From assembly GCA_964493425.1 (NCBI GenBank), contig CAZBMW010000027.1:1-29476 (forward strand): a stretch of DNA of 29,476 nt, written 5' to 3'. The notes below the pieces were generated by a model. The model saw only the letters and a list, made by a program, of their open reading frames with translations, did not search any database and was not told where the DNA came from. The stretch comes from CAYLMG01 sp964493425 (lineage in GTDB: Bacteria > Planctomycetota > Phycisphaerae > Sedimentisphaerales > Anaerobacaceae). The position numbers and the translations under genes were made by a program. The number at the start of each line of letters is the position of its first letter. The first letter of the stretch is position 1. Positions 1 through 6,066 of this stretch are shown piece after piece.

Positions 1-749
1 CCTGCCTTAAACCACAGCCATAGTGAGATAATCAAAATCAAGGCAAATATACCGGTGACAATCCATTTGATTGAGAATATCGTATGCCACACTCCGGATT
101 GCCCGGCAGGCTTTGCCCAGTTGGCAAAAACAAGAATGCCGACCATTGAGGCGAAGTAGATTACATTTTTCCATAAAGGCCGGCCACTTTCTGTCTCGGG
201 CGCTGTTGTCTGACTGGTTGTTTTTGCAACTTGCTCCTTGCGGTATATCAGATGCATCAGCAGGCCTATAACAATACTGAATATAATCGCGCCGGCAGCT
301 CTGGCGATTCCGATTTGAAGCCCTAATACTCTCGCAGTCAGGATTATTGCGAGGATATTTATCGCTGGCCCGGAATACAAAAACGCTGTTGCTGGCCCAA
401 GCCCCGCACCCATTTTATATATACCTGCGAAGAGCGGCAGGACCGTGCAGGAGCAAACGGCAAGAACCGAGCCTGAAACGGAAGCGACCCCATAAGCCAG
501 AAGCTTATTCGCTCCCGCTCCGAGATATTTCATTACTGCTGCGCTGCTTAAAAATACCGATATCGCACCGGCTATGAAAAAAGCGGGCACAAGACACAGA
601 AGTACATGCTCCCTTGCATAGTCTTTTGCAAGCTTTAAGGATTCGGCCAATGCATTATCGAACCTTGGCGAGTCAGCTGGCAGAAAATAGAAAACCAAAA
701 AAACGCCTGCTATTAGTACCGGTTTTTTCCAGTTCTTCTTAAGCCACAT
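1..749 (-). CDS. ArsP/DUF318-family membrane permease, 3' end beyond window
   Basis: The reverse strand from 749 is open to the left edge, giving about 249 N-terminal residues that start MWLKKNWKKPVLIAGVF. The protein is very hydrophobic with at least five membrane segments. It carries the family core VCSCTVLPLFAGIYKMGAG, followed by the SGPAINI segment, typical of the DUF318/ArsP group of metal or organo-arsenical efflux permeases. The Cys pair in that core is the expected substrate-binding site in characterised ArsP proteins. The ATG lies 11 bases after the arsR stop and its AGGTG ribosome site sits right after that stop, so the two genes form one operon. The true substrate cannot be read from the sequence: the family also includes Cu/Zn-type efflux permeases. 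Family assignment is firm, substrate is inference. Confidence 0.85.
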   Translation of the reverse strand, partial: MWLKKNWKKPVLIAGVFLVFYFLPADSPRFDNALAESLKLAKDYAREHVLLCLVPAFFIAGAISVFLSSAAVMKYLGAGANKLLAYGVASVSGSVLAVCSCTVLPLFAGIYKMGAGLGPATAFLYSGPAINILAIILTARVLGLQIGIARAAGAIIFSIVIGLLMHLIYRKEQVAKTTSQTTAPETESGRPLWKNVIYFASMVGILVFANWAKPAGQSGVWHTIFSIKWIVTGIFALILIISLWLWFKA

Positions 750-760
750 AAAAAACACCT

Positions 761-1090
761 TTATACCGCCCTGAGCAGTCTGCGGCCTTCTTTTAACTGC
801 TGTTTTAATACGCCGGTAATACAGCTTAAAAAATCCGGTACGCAGGGACAGATGAGTTTATAGATAACTTTCAGTCCTTCTTTGCGATGCTCCAGTATGC
901 CTGCGTTAACCATAACCAACAGGTGTTTTGAAACGTTGGAGCGTTCCGAGCCGACAAAGCGGGCTATATCGCAGACGCACTGCTCGCCGTCCTTTAGAAA
1001 TTCGGCGACGGCAATTCTTACCGGATGCGCCAGAGCCTTTAAGACAAAGGATTGTTTTTCATACAGCAACTGCTTCTTTTTTCCTGCCAT
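761..1090 (-). CDS. arsR: ArsR-family metalloregulatory repressor
   Basis: A 109-residue winged-helix protein with the ArsR layout: the KALAHPVRIAVAEFL helix, then GEQCVCDIARFVGSERSNVSKHL, which contains the recognition helix, then the wing around HRKEGLKVIYKL. The CVCD motif matches the alpha-3 metal site (ELCVCDL type) of ArsR/CadC, and a second Cys pair, CPC, follows the wing. Binding of a soft metal or metalloid there would release DNA. The gene is first in an operon with the permease that follows. A perfect inverted repeat 20 bases upstream of the start fits autoregulation. A GAGGA ribosome site precedes the ATG. Length is normal for the family. Confidence 0.9.
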   Translation of the reverse strand: MAGKKKQLLYEKQSFVLKALAHPVRIAVAEFLKDGEQCVCDIARFVGSERSNVSKHLLVMVNAGILEHRKEGLKVIYKLICPCVPDFLSCITGVLKQQLKEGRRLLRAV

Positions 1091-1110
1091 TTCATAAATC
1101 CTCGATTAAT

Positions 1111-1138
1111 TACTATGTGAATATATACTCACATAGTA
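1111..1138. promoter_or_regulatory. ArsR-type operator overlapping the arsR promoter
   Basis: Perfect 10-bp arms, TACTATGTGA and TCACATAGTA, are separated by the A/T-rich spacer ATATATAC. This matches the shape of known ArsR/SmtB operators. A reverse-strand TTGACA (positions 1159-1164) lies upstream, so the repeat covers the presumed -10 region and the start of transcription. A repressor bound here would block the arsR-permease operon. The exact -10 hexamer is ambiguous. Confidence 0.8.
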
Positions 1139-1411
1139 ACATATTGTTCACTTGAAATTGTCAATCATTTTTTTATTTTCAGCCGGCTGATGGTTGAATT
1201 CCCTCTTTGCTGTCGGGTGATTGACATCCCCTGATACTCCTAATGAAAACAGGGATATAAATTTATTTTTTTTCTTTAAGATTAAACCGAAATTTTCTGA
1301 ACCCTTCCGAGCTTACTACTGTATTATAAAGAAATTGTCGGCGGGATTAGACACAACAGGAAAATAGAGGCCGAATCTGTAAACTTTGTATTAATTTTTT
1401 AAGGAGCGATT
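1139..1411. other. Divergent intergenic region between arsR and the Cys-rich gene
   Basis: The region holds the reverse-strand -35 (TTGACA, 1159-1164) for arsR. For the forward gene I see a weak TATTAT (1322-1327) without a clear -35. A short interrupted inverted repeat (CCCTG...CAGGG) lies near 1230-1255. I recognise no gene here, and no operator copy like that at 1111-1138 precedes the forward gene. Confidence 0.4.
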
Positions 1412-1675
1412 ATGATGAAGTCTAAGTATGTATTGGTCTTAGCAGCGATTGCTGCTGTGCTGATTATTGGTTTGGTTGCCGCCGTTTCTGTAAATTCGAC
1501 GGCAACGGCCGACAACAGTGACCAGCAGTGTATTTCAACAGAAAGTACCTGTCTCTTTGCTCAGTCTGCTTCGCAACAAATTTCGGACGGCTGCTGCAAA
1601 AGCAAAAAGAAATGCGACCCGAACAGCAAGGACGACGGCTGCAAAAAGAAATGTGACCCCAATTGCACAAAGTAG
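1412..1675 (+). CDS. Small exported Cys-rich, Lys-rich protein, possible metal binder
   Basis: An 87-residue protein of no family I recognise. Residues 5-28 form a hydrophobic signal or membrane anchor (VLVLAAIAAVLIIGLVAAV). The mature part contains eight Cys. The last 27 residues hold a duplicated pattern, CCKSKKKCDPN and then CKKKCDPNC, in a strongly basic background. A strong AAGGAG (1401-1406) precedes two successive ATGs, so the start is 1412 or 1415. A terminator follows directly, so it is a single-gene unit. It is divergent from a metal-responsive arsR-permease operon, and this, with the Cys clusters, suggests a role in binding or sensing metal outside the membrane; that is inference. 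Disulfide-rich structure is the alternative. Confidence 0.7.
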   Translation: MMKSKYVLVLAAIAAVLIIGLVAAVSVNSTATADNSDQQCISTESTCLFAQSASQQISDGCCKSKKKCDPNSKDDGCKKKCDPNCTK

Positions 1676-1689
1676 TGCAGTTAAAACAT

Positions 1690-1738
1690 TTTTCGAATGT
1701 TCGAAAAGGAGCTGTGTCTAATACACAGCTCTTTTTTT
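1690..1738 (+). terminator. Rho-independent terminator after the Cys-rich gene
   Basis: GAGCTGTGT (1709-1717) pairs perfectly with ACACAGCTC (1723-1731) around a 5-base loop, and seven T follow. A second short inverted repeat, TTTTCGAA-TG-TTCGAAAA, sits immediately upstream and may form a smaller hairpin. Confidence 0.85.
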
Positions 1739-1813
1739 ATTATTTCTTGCTGTTTTGACCTTTCGGACCTAATAACTTTCCTTCGTTATTCATTTCACTT
1801 TGCTGTGAATATT

Positions 1814-2737
1814 CTATGTGAAAAGGGCTTCGACGAATTTTTCCGGGTCGAACTCGGCTATATCTTCCGGCTTTTCTCCTAGGCCGACGAACTTTACCGG
1901 TATGTCGAGCTGGTCCTTTATCGCTATGACAATCCCTCCGCGGGCGGTACCATCCAGCTTGGCCAAAAAAATCCCCGTAACGTCGATAGCTTCGGTGAAC
2001 ATCTTCGCCTGTGCGATTGCATTCTGGCCCGTCGTTGCATCGAGCACTAATAATACCTCGTTCGGCGTTCCGGCAATCTTCTTGGCTACAACGTCCCTGA
2101 TTTTTGTCAATTCCCGCATTAGGTCTTTTTGCGTATGCAGCCTGCCCGCCGTATCGAGTATTAGAAAATCCGCACCTCTGGCCGTTGCAGCCTCACAGGC
2201 ATCGAACGCAACAGCCGCCGGGTCGGAGCCGCTTTTTTGTTTTACTATTTGTACGCCGATTCTTTCCGCCCAGATTGTTAACTGCTCAACCGCCGCCGCC
2301 CTGAACGTATCACACGCCGCGACGATTACTTTTTTATCGTTCCTGCTCAAAATATATCCCAGTTTGGCGATGCTCGTCGTTTTGCCCGAGCCGTTCACGC
2401 CGGCAACCAGAATCACCGTAGGCGGGCTTTGCGACAGCCGAAGCTGCCTGTCTCTTTGAGGCCAGTAGCTTTTGATATGCTCTTTCAGAAACGGCACAAT
2501 ATCGTCGGTCTTCTCGATTTGCCTTTTCTTGTAGCCGTCCCGAAGGTCGGTTATCAGCTTGTCGGTAGTCTCCACCCCGATATCGTCGCTTATCAGAGTT
2601 TGCTCCAGCTCGTCCAGCAGCTCATCATCAATATTTCTGCCGAGACTTATTATGCTCGTCAGCGAGCTGCTTATTTTATCTCGCGTCTTGCCTAATCGCT
2701 CCTTTATATACTGTGCCGTTTTAGTAAAGATTCCCAT
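1814..2737 (-). CDS. ftsY: Signal recognition particle receptor FtsY
   Basis: FtsY is the GTPase at the inner membrane that receives SRP-ribosome complexes for co-translational insertion of membrane proteins. From the ATG at 2737 the protein has 307 residues. It has a short N-terminal helical part (MGIFTKTAQYIKERLGKTRD, a typical FtsY opening) and then the NG domain: P-loop GVNGSGKTT at about residues 113-121, DTFRAAAVEQL, DTAGRLH, TKLDGTARGG, and the closing GLGEKPEDIAEFDPEKFVEALF. The frame extends upstream to 2902, but the MGIF start agrees with the family and has an AAAGG ribosome site. The long acidic A domain of E. coli FtsY is absent, as in many bacteria. It is divergent from dnaA. Confidence 0.95.
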   Translation of the reverse strand: MGIFTKTAQYIKERLGKTRDKISSSLTSIISLGRNIDDELLDELEQTLISDDIGVETTDKLITDLRDGYKKRQIEKTDDIVPFLKEHIKSYWPQRDRQLRLSQSPPTVILVAGVNGSGKTTSIAKLGYILSRNDKKVIVAACDTFRAAAVEQLTIWAERIGVQIVKQKSGSDPAAVAFDACEAATARGADFLILDTAGRLHTQKDLMRELTKIRDVVAKKIAGTPNEVLLVLDATTGQNAIAQAKMFTEAIDVTGIFLAKLDGTARGGIVIAIKDQLDIPVKFVGLGEKPEDIAEFDPEKFVEALFT

Positions 2738-2869
2738 TTCTGCATACCTTTGTAAGCTTTCTGACTGCAAAGCCTTAATGATATTGGTATCGGCGAGGAT
2801 TTCAAGACATTTGCCTGGTTTATCCAAATTAAAATGCATGCAAAGATTTTTAAAACATATTTTTTTCCT

Positions 2870-2898
2870 TTGACAAAACAAGACAGCAAGGTTAGATT
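2870..2898 (+). promoter_or_regulatory. Probable sigma-70 promoter of dnaA
   Basis: TTGACA (2870-2875), a 17-base spacer and TAGATT (2893-2898) form a near-consensus promoter facing dnaA. They imply a leader of about 100 bases before the dnaA start. No DnaA box (TTATNCACA type) is evident beside it. Confidence 0.5.
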
Positions 2899-3003
2899 CC
2901 AATGTTGTTTTTCAATTCGGTATTGTAAAGCGTTTATAAATTTTGCAGGGATGCTTGTCGGCGGAAGTGTCTGTGGGCATCTTTGATACGGAAGGAAGAT
3001 GTT

Positions 3004-4323
3004 TTGGCGGCGAAGGCGGTTGAGGAAATTTTTGCTGATATAGTCGAACGCGCAAAAGCGCTCGACCCTGCCAACGCACGCAAATGGTTCGACGAGCTTG
3101 CACCAGCCCGTTTTGACGGCGGCCTGCTGCTCATTGCCTGCCCCGACAGGGCCACCGTCGAGTTCCTGCGCGATAACTGCAGCAGCAGTTTTACTCGTGC
3201 CGCTCAGCAGGTTACAGGCCATCTTGTTACTGTCGATTTTGAATATTCGCCTGCTGCAAGTTTTGCTAAAAAGGCTCAGCGTACTGACGGCCGGCTCAAG
3301 CTGCATCCCGATTATACGTTTTCTAATTTCGTTGTCGGCCCGAGCAATCGCCTCGCCCACGCATCCTGCGTCGCCGTCAGCCAGTCGCCCGGCAATACCT
3401 ACAATCCGCTTTTCCTTTATGGCAATTCCGGCCTGGGTAAAACACACCTGCTGCACGCAGTCTGCAAAGAAAGCAAAGACAAGAACGGAAAAATGGTAAT
3501 TCAGCTTCTCAGCTGTGAGGATTTCGTCAACCGATTCATCCGCGCAATTGAGCAGGGCAACCTCGCCGGCTTTCAAAGCCAGTTCCGCTCCGTTGATATG
3601 CTCGTCATCGATGATATCCAGTTTCTCAGTGAGCGCGAGCAGAGCCAGGAGGAATTCTTCCACACCTTCAATTCGCTCTATCATAATGGCCGGCAAATAA
3701 TACTCAGCGCCGACCGCGCACCAGCCGACATCCCCGGCCTCGAACAGCGTCTTATCAGCCGGCTCAACTGGGGCCTTGTAACAAGAATCGACCCGCCCAG
3801 CCACGATACGAGGGTCGCAATCGTCCAGAAAAAAGCCCACCTTAGAGGCCTGGACATTTCCGAGCCCGTCGCAGACTACATCGCAAGAAAAGCCCAGTCC
3901 AATATCAGAGAGCTCGAAGGCGCCCTTACCGCCATTTACGCGGTTTCTACGACTACCGGCTCGGAAATTACACTCGAATTGGCACAGACCGCCCTTAACG
4001 GCCAGCTCGAATCCGCAGCCAGGCACATCTCCATCAGCGACATTATCGACGTTGTTACCGACCATTTCGACGTTCGCCTCGCCGATTTGCAGAGCAAGAA
4101 GCGCAGCCAGTCCATCACACTGCCGCGTCAGATTTGTATGTACCTTGCCCGCAATCTGACTCGTCACAGCCTGGAGGAGATTGGCGGCCATCTTGGCGGC
4201 CGAGACCATACAACTGTTATGCACGCCTGCGGCAAAATCGACGATTTGAAAAACGCCGACCCCAAAATGAATTCTCTACTATCCGATCTTGAGCGACGTA
4301 TCACAACCCCCGCTAAAGTATAA
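3004..4323 (+). CDS. dnaA: Chromosomal replication initiator DnaA
   Basis: DnaA binds origin DnaA boxes and, with ATP, opens the duplex and loads the helicase. An N-terminal domain I (EEIFADIVERAKALDP...) is followed, after a short linker, by the AAA+ domain: YTFSNFVVGPSNRLAHA, P-loop GNSGLGKTHLLHAV, Walker B MLVIDDIQFL. The C-terminal domain IV has the DnaA signature GGRDHTTVMHACGKI. Length is about 440 residues, normal for the family. I prefer the TTG at 3004 because GGAAGGA (2990-2996) lies seven bases before it; the frame is open from a TTG at 2983 that lacks such a site. The stop at 4323 is followed 85 bases on by a recoded copy of the last 14 codons (see 4409-4453). It is divergent from ftsY. 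Confidence 0.95.
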   Translation: MAAKAVEEIFADIVERAKALDPANARKWFDELAPARFDGGLLLIACPDRATVEFLRDNCSSSFTRAAQQVTGHLVTVDFEYSPAASFAKKAQRTDGRLKLHPDYTFSNFVVGPSNRLAHASCVAVSQSPGNTYNPLFLYGNSGLGKTHLLHAVCKESKDKNGKMVIQLLSCEDFVNRFIRAIEQGNLAGFQSQFRSVDMLVIDDIQFLSEREQSQEEFFHTFNSLYHNGRQIILSADRAPADIPGLEQRLISRLNWGLVTRIDPPSHDTRVAIVQKKAHLRGLDISEPVADYIARKAQSNIRELEGALTAIYAVSTTTGSEITLELAQTALNGQLESAARHISISDIIDVVTDHFDVRLADLQSKKRSQSITLPRQICMYLARNLTRHSLEEIGGHLGGRDHTTVMHACGKIDDLKNADPKMNSLLSDLERRITTPAKV

Positions 4324-4408
4324 ATAACGAATTTTTATTAATAAAAAGGAATACTTTTTTTCTACTCTCAACTTTCTCCTGCTCAACTATCTCGGCCGCA
4401 GGCCGCCC

Positions 4409-4453
4409 CTCTCCGACCTCGAAAGAAGAATCACTACACCAGCCAAAGTTTAA
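4409..4453 (+). pseudogene. Recoded duplicate of the dnaA 3' end (last 14 codons plus stop)
   Basis: In frame, this reads LSDLERRITTPAKV and a TAA, exactly the C-terminus of the intact dnaA product that ends at 4323. The DNA differs at 12 of 42 bases and every difference is silent (for example CGA CGT against AGA AGA for the Arg pair). Upstream of it the reading frame no longer matches DnaA. It is a fragment with no start of its own, in the same orientation as dnaA. Its silent divergence shows descent from a DnaA gene that evolved separately under protein-level selection, not a recent copying slip. Confidence 0.8.
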
Positions 4454-4505
4454 CCGCGGATTTCGCGGATTTGCACTGATTCCTGTGTTCTGTATTCTGT
4501 CTTCT
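4454..4505. repeat. Dispersed repeat fragments
   Basis: Two pieces lie here. A CGCGGATT-rich stretch (4455-4480) resembles the GGATT-rich block at 22781-22810. The 22 bases at 4484-4505 (TGTGTTCTGTATTCTG...) match 24314-24335 at 21 of 22 positions. They look like members of repeat families scattered over the chromosome. No coding role is visible. Confidence 0.5.
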
Positions 4506-4508
4506 TAA

Positions 4509-4535
4509 TTATTCCGGTACTGGCAGCTCGAGCTC
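4509..4535 (-). pseudogene. Diverged duplicate of the uracil-DNA glycosylase 3' end
   Basis: On the reverse strand this reads ELELPVPE and TAA, against ELDLPVPE and TAA at the end of the glycosylase gene at 5081. 22 of 27 bases agree, and four of the five differences fall in synonymous or Asp/Glu codons. Upstream the frame stays open for about 28 more residues (ending in SWIKEFSREE) but no longer resembles the glycosylase. Together with the dnaA tail at 4409-4453, it forms the facing ends of a convergent dnaA/glycosylase pair. On its own the match is short; the pairing makes it credible. Confidence 0.6.
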
Positions 4536-4656
4536 TTCTCGGGAAAATTCTTTTATCCAGCTTTGTTCGGTTTTCAGCGCAAAAAGCAGCATTATCAACT
4601 TTGCTGCGGTATATAGAAAATATTTTTATTTCATATGGTGAATAATCCGATTATTA

Positions 4657-4733
4657 TGTTATAATGTTGCGAAATGGCGGTTTAACCTTTCATCTCTCAA
4701 GAGTAAGCCTCCAACAAAAACAGTGTGAGAGAT
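4657..4733 (+). promoter_or_regulatory. Extended -10 promoter and structured leader of the cold-shock gene
   Basis: TGTTATAAT (4657-4665) is a perfect extended -10 element with no good -35. The predicted transcript has a leader of about 100 bases. In it ATCTCTCA (4692-4699) can pair perfectly with TGAGAGAT (4726-4733), and a small GCCT/AGGC hairpin lies just before the AGGAG ribosome site. Long structured leaders are known from cold-shock genes, where folding controls translation by temperature; here the role is inference. Confidence 0.55.
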
Positions 4734-4775
4734 AATATTTTTATTGGCCTGTAAAAAGGCTCAGGAGAAACAAAA

Positions 4776-4979
4776 GTGAGTACAGGAAAAGTAAAATGGT
4801 TCAATGCAAGTAAAGGTTTTGGTTTTATCACTCCGGATGACGGCGGCGCTGATTTGTTCGTCCATCATTCGGAAATAAAGACTACAGGCTACGCATCTTT
4901 GGATGAAGGTCAGAATGTCGAGTTCGAGGTAGGCGAGGGCAAAAAAGGCCCATGTGCTGTTAACGTAGTACCCAGCTAA
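4776..4979 (+). CDS. Cold-shock domain protein (CspA family)
   Basis: A 67-residue single cold-shock domain that binds single-stranded nucleic acid and acts as an RNA chaperone. It begins TGKVKWFNASKGFGFITPDDG, which includes the RNP1 motif KGFGFI, and has RNP2 as DLFVHHSEI. The end, GPCAVNVVP, is also typical. The start codon is GTG, placed by AGGAG (4763-4767). It has its own promoter, structured leader and terminator, so it is a single-gene unit between dnaA and the convergent glycosylase. It may be cold-induced or simply growth-phase regulated. Confidence 0.95.
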   Translation: MSTGKVKWFNASKGFGFITPDDGGADLFVHHSEIKTTGYASLDEGQNVEFEVGEGKKGPCAVNVVPS

Positions 4980-5002
4980 TCAGCTTTAAAACTTGCAAAC
5001 CC

Positions 5003-5028
5003 AAAGGCCTCCGTAAGGGGGCCTTTTT
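5003..5028 (+). terminator. Rho-independent terminator of the cold-shock gene
   Basis: AAAGGCCTCC (5003-5012) pairs with GGGGGCCTTT (5017-5026) with one mismatch around a GTAA tetraloop, followed by a run of T. It lies between two convergent genes and could also serve the glycosylase gene. Confidence 0.8.
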
Positions 5029-5080
5029 ATTTCTCATACACAAACTATCGCACCCGCCCAAATTTTTCGTCGGTTTAAAT

Positions 5081-5791
5081 TTATTCCGGCACGGGCAAAT
5101 CTAGCTCGGCAAGGACTTTTTTCATATCCTCCCAGACCCGCATACGGTTCTCATGCGTGTAGCTGCGCAGTAAATACGCAGGATGATACGTCGCTAAAAG
5201 CCTTATCGCGGGCTTGCCCAGGCCGGGATAATATTCGTGGATGTGGCCTCTTAGCTGGCCGATGGATTTGGTATTTTCAAGAAGTGTTCTTGCTGCGTGT
5301 GCACCCAGTGCGACAATGATGTCCGGCTGAATGATTTCGATTTGTCTTTGCAGGTACGGCAGGCAGCTAAAAATTTCTTCTGCTTTTGGGTCTCTGTTTT
5401 CCGGCGGCCGGCACTTGAGGATATTGCCGATAAAGACATCTTCGCGTTTGAGTTTCATCGCAGCGATGATTTTATCGAGCAGCTTGCCGGCTCTGCCGAC
5501 AAACGGCCGGCCCTGCGCGTCCTCATCAGCACCGGGTGCTTCGCCGATGAACATTATCCGAGCGGCTGGGCTGCCCTCGCCGGGAACGGCATTTGTTCGC
5601 AGATTGCCGAGGTCGCATTTGCGGCAGTTATGGACTTCTTCGTTTAGTTTATCGAGCTCGCCTTTTGCCTGCTCAGCCCTTTTGTCGCGCTCGATTTTTT
5701 CGCGGGCGATTTGCGGGTCCTTCGCGGCGAAGCCGCCGGAAAAGAAATTTTCCATCTCTGCGTGCTGCTGTGCTGCTTTATTTAAGTCCAT
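5081..5791 (-). CDS. Family 4 (iron-sulfur) uracil-DNA glycosylase
   Basis: The enzyme removes uracil from DNA and starts base-excision repair. Family-4 marks are all present: GEAPGADEDAQGRPFVGRAG (motif A with the Glu/Ala-Pro-Gly signature), the active-site and DNA-contact segment YHPAYLLR, and four Cys for a 4Fe-4S cluster (CRKC, then NILKCRPPENRDP, then EIFSC). An N-terminal extension of about 50 residues, rich in charge and probably coiled coil, precedes the first Cys. I take the ATG at 5791 (236 residues). A TTG at 5827 is also open, and neither has a good ribosome site, so the start is uncertain. Its last codons recur in altered form at 4509-4535. Confidence 0.93.
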   Translation of the reverse strand: MDLNKAAQQHAEMENFFSGGFAAKDPQIAREKIERDKRAEQAKGELDKLNEEVHNCRKCDLGNLRTNAVPGEGSPAARIMFIGEAPGADEDAQGRPFVGRAGKLLDKIIAAMKLKREDVFIGNILKCRPPENRDPKAEEIFSCLPYLQRQIEIIQPDIIVALGAHAARTLLENTKSIGQLRGHIHEYYPGLGKPAIRLLATYHPAYLLRSYTHENRMRVWEDMKKVLAELDLPVPE

Positions 5792-5856
5792 AATTTTAGA
5801 TTGTATTACAGCTTTTTGTAAAGGCAATAAAAAAAACAGACTATGTGAAAAATGGA

Positions 5857-5885
5857 TTGCTTTTATAGCAGTTTTGTGGTATATC
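5857..5885 (+). promoter_or_regulatory. Possible promoter for the secreted beta-helix locus
   Basis: TTGCTT (5857-5862), a 17-base spacer and TATATC (5880-5885) face the short ORF at 5921 and the large gene at 6067. The match is moderate. Confidence 0.3.
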
Positions 5886-5920
5886 CTCGATATTGGGTAT
5901 TTTCCGTGAGGAGAACGGCA

Positions 5921-6022
5921 ATGAGAAGGGCAGTTTTTTCATTCGTTATTTTTTCAGCGGTTTCGGTATATCAAGCAATATTAACGGCGACTGTAAGCTT
6001 AATTTCGTCGACTTTGCGATAA
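5921..6022 (+). CDS. 33-residue ORF resembling an isolated signal peptide
   Basis: An ATG with a strong GAGGAGA (5908-5914) opens a frame of 33 codons: MRRAVFSFVIFSAVSVYQAI and then LTATVSLISSTLR before TAA. Positive charge followed by a hydrophobic stretch and small residues looks like an export signal, with almost nothing after it. It precedes the secreted protein at 6067 by 44 bases. It could be a leader peptide, a small membrane protein, or the surviving first part of an exported protein gene destroyed by deletion. I see no matching downstream frame. No family is recognised. Confidence 0.4.
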   Translation: MRRAVFSFVIFSAVSVYQAILTATVSLISSTLR

Positions 6023-6066
6023 TGGCATTACACCGGCGGAAGGAGTGAAATGAAAGGAGATTAAAA

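Noticed and set aside
2903..3003. Replication origin beside dnaA
   Set aside because: No DnaA-box cluster of the TTATNCACA type or A/T-rich unwinding element is visible around dnaA.
2704..4224. 506-residue open frame on the reverse strand across dnaA
   Set aside because: It lies antisense to a clear dnaA, has no recognisable domain and no ribosome site; long antisense frames are common opposite codon-biased genes.
4540..4620. Possible longer extension of the glycosylase tail copy
   Set aside because: The frame upstream stays open for about 28 codons but does not match the intact glycosylase, and it ends at an in-frame stop.
5331..5909. 192-residue forward frame across the glycosylase gene
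   Set aside because: Antisense to the glycosylase, whose iron-sulfur and active-site motifs are intact.
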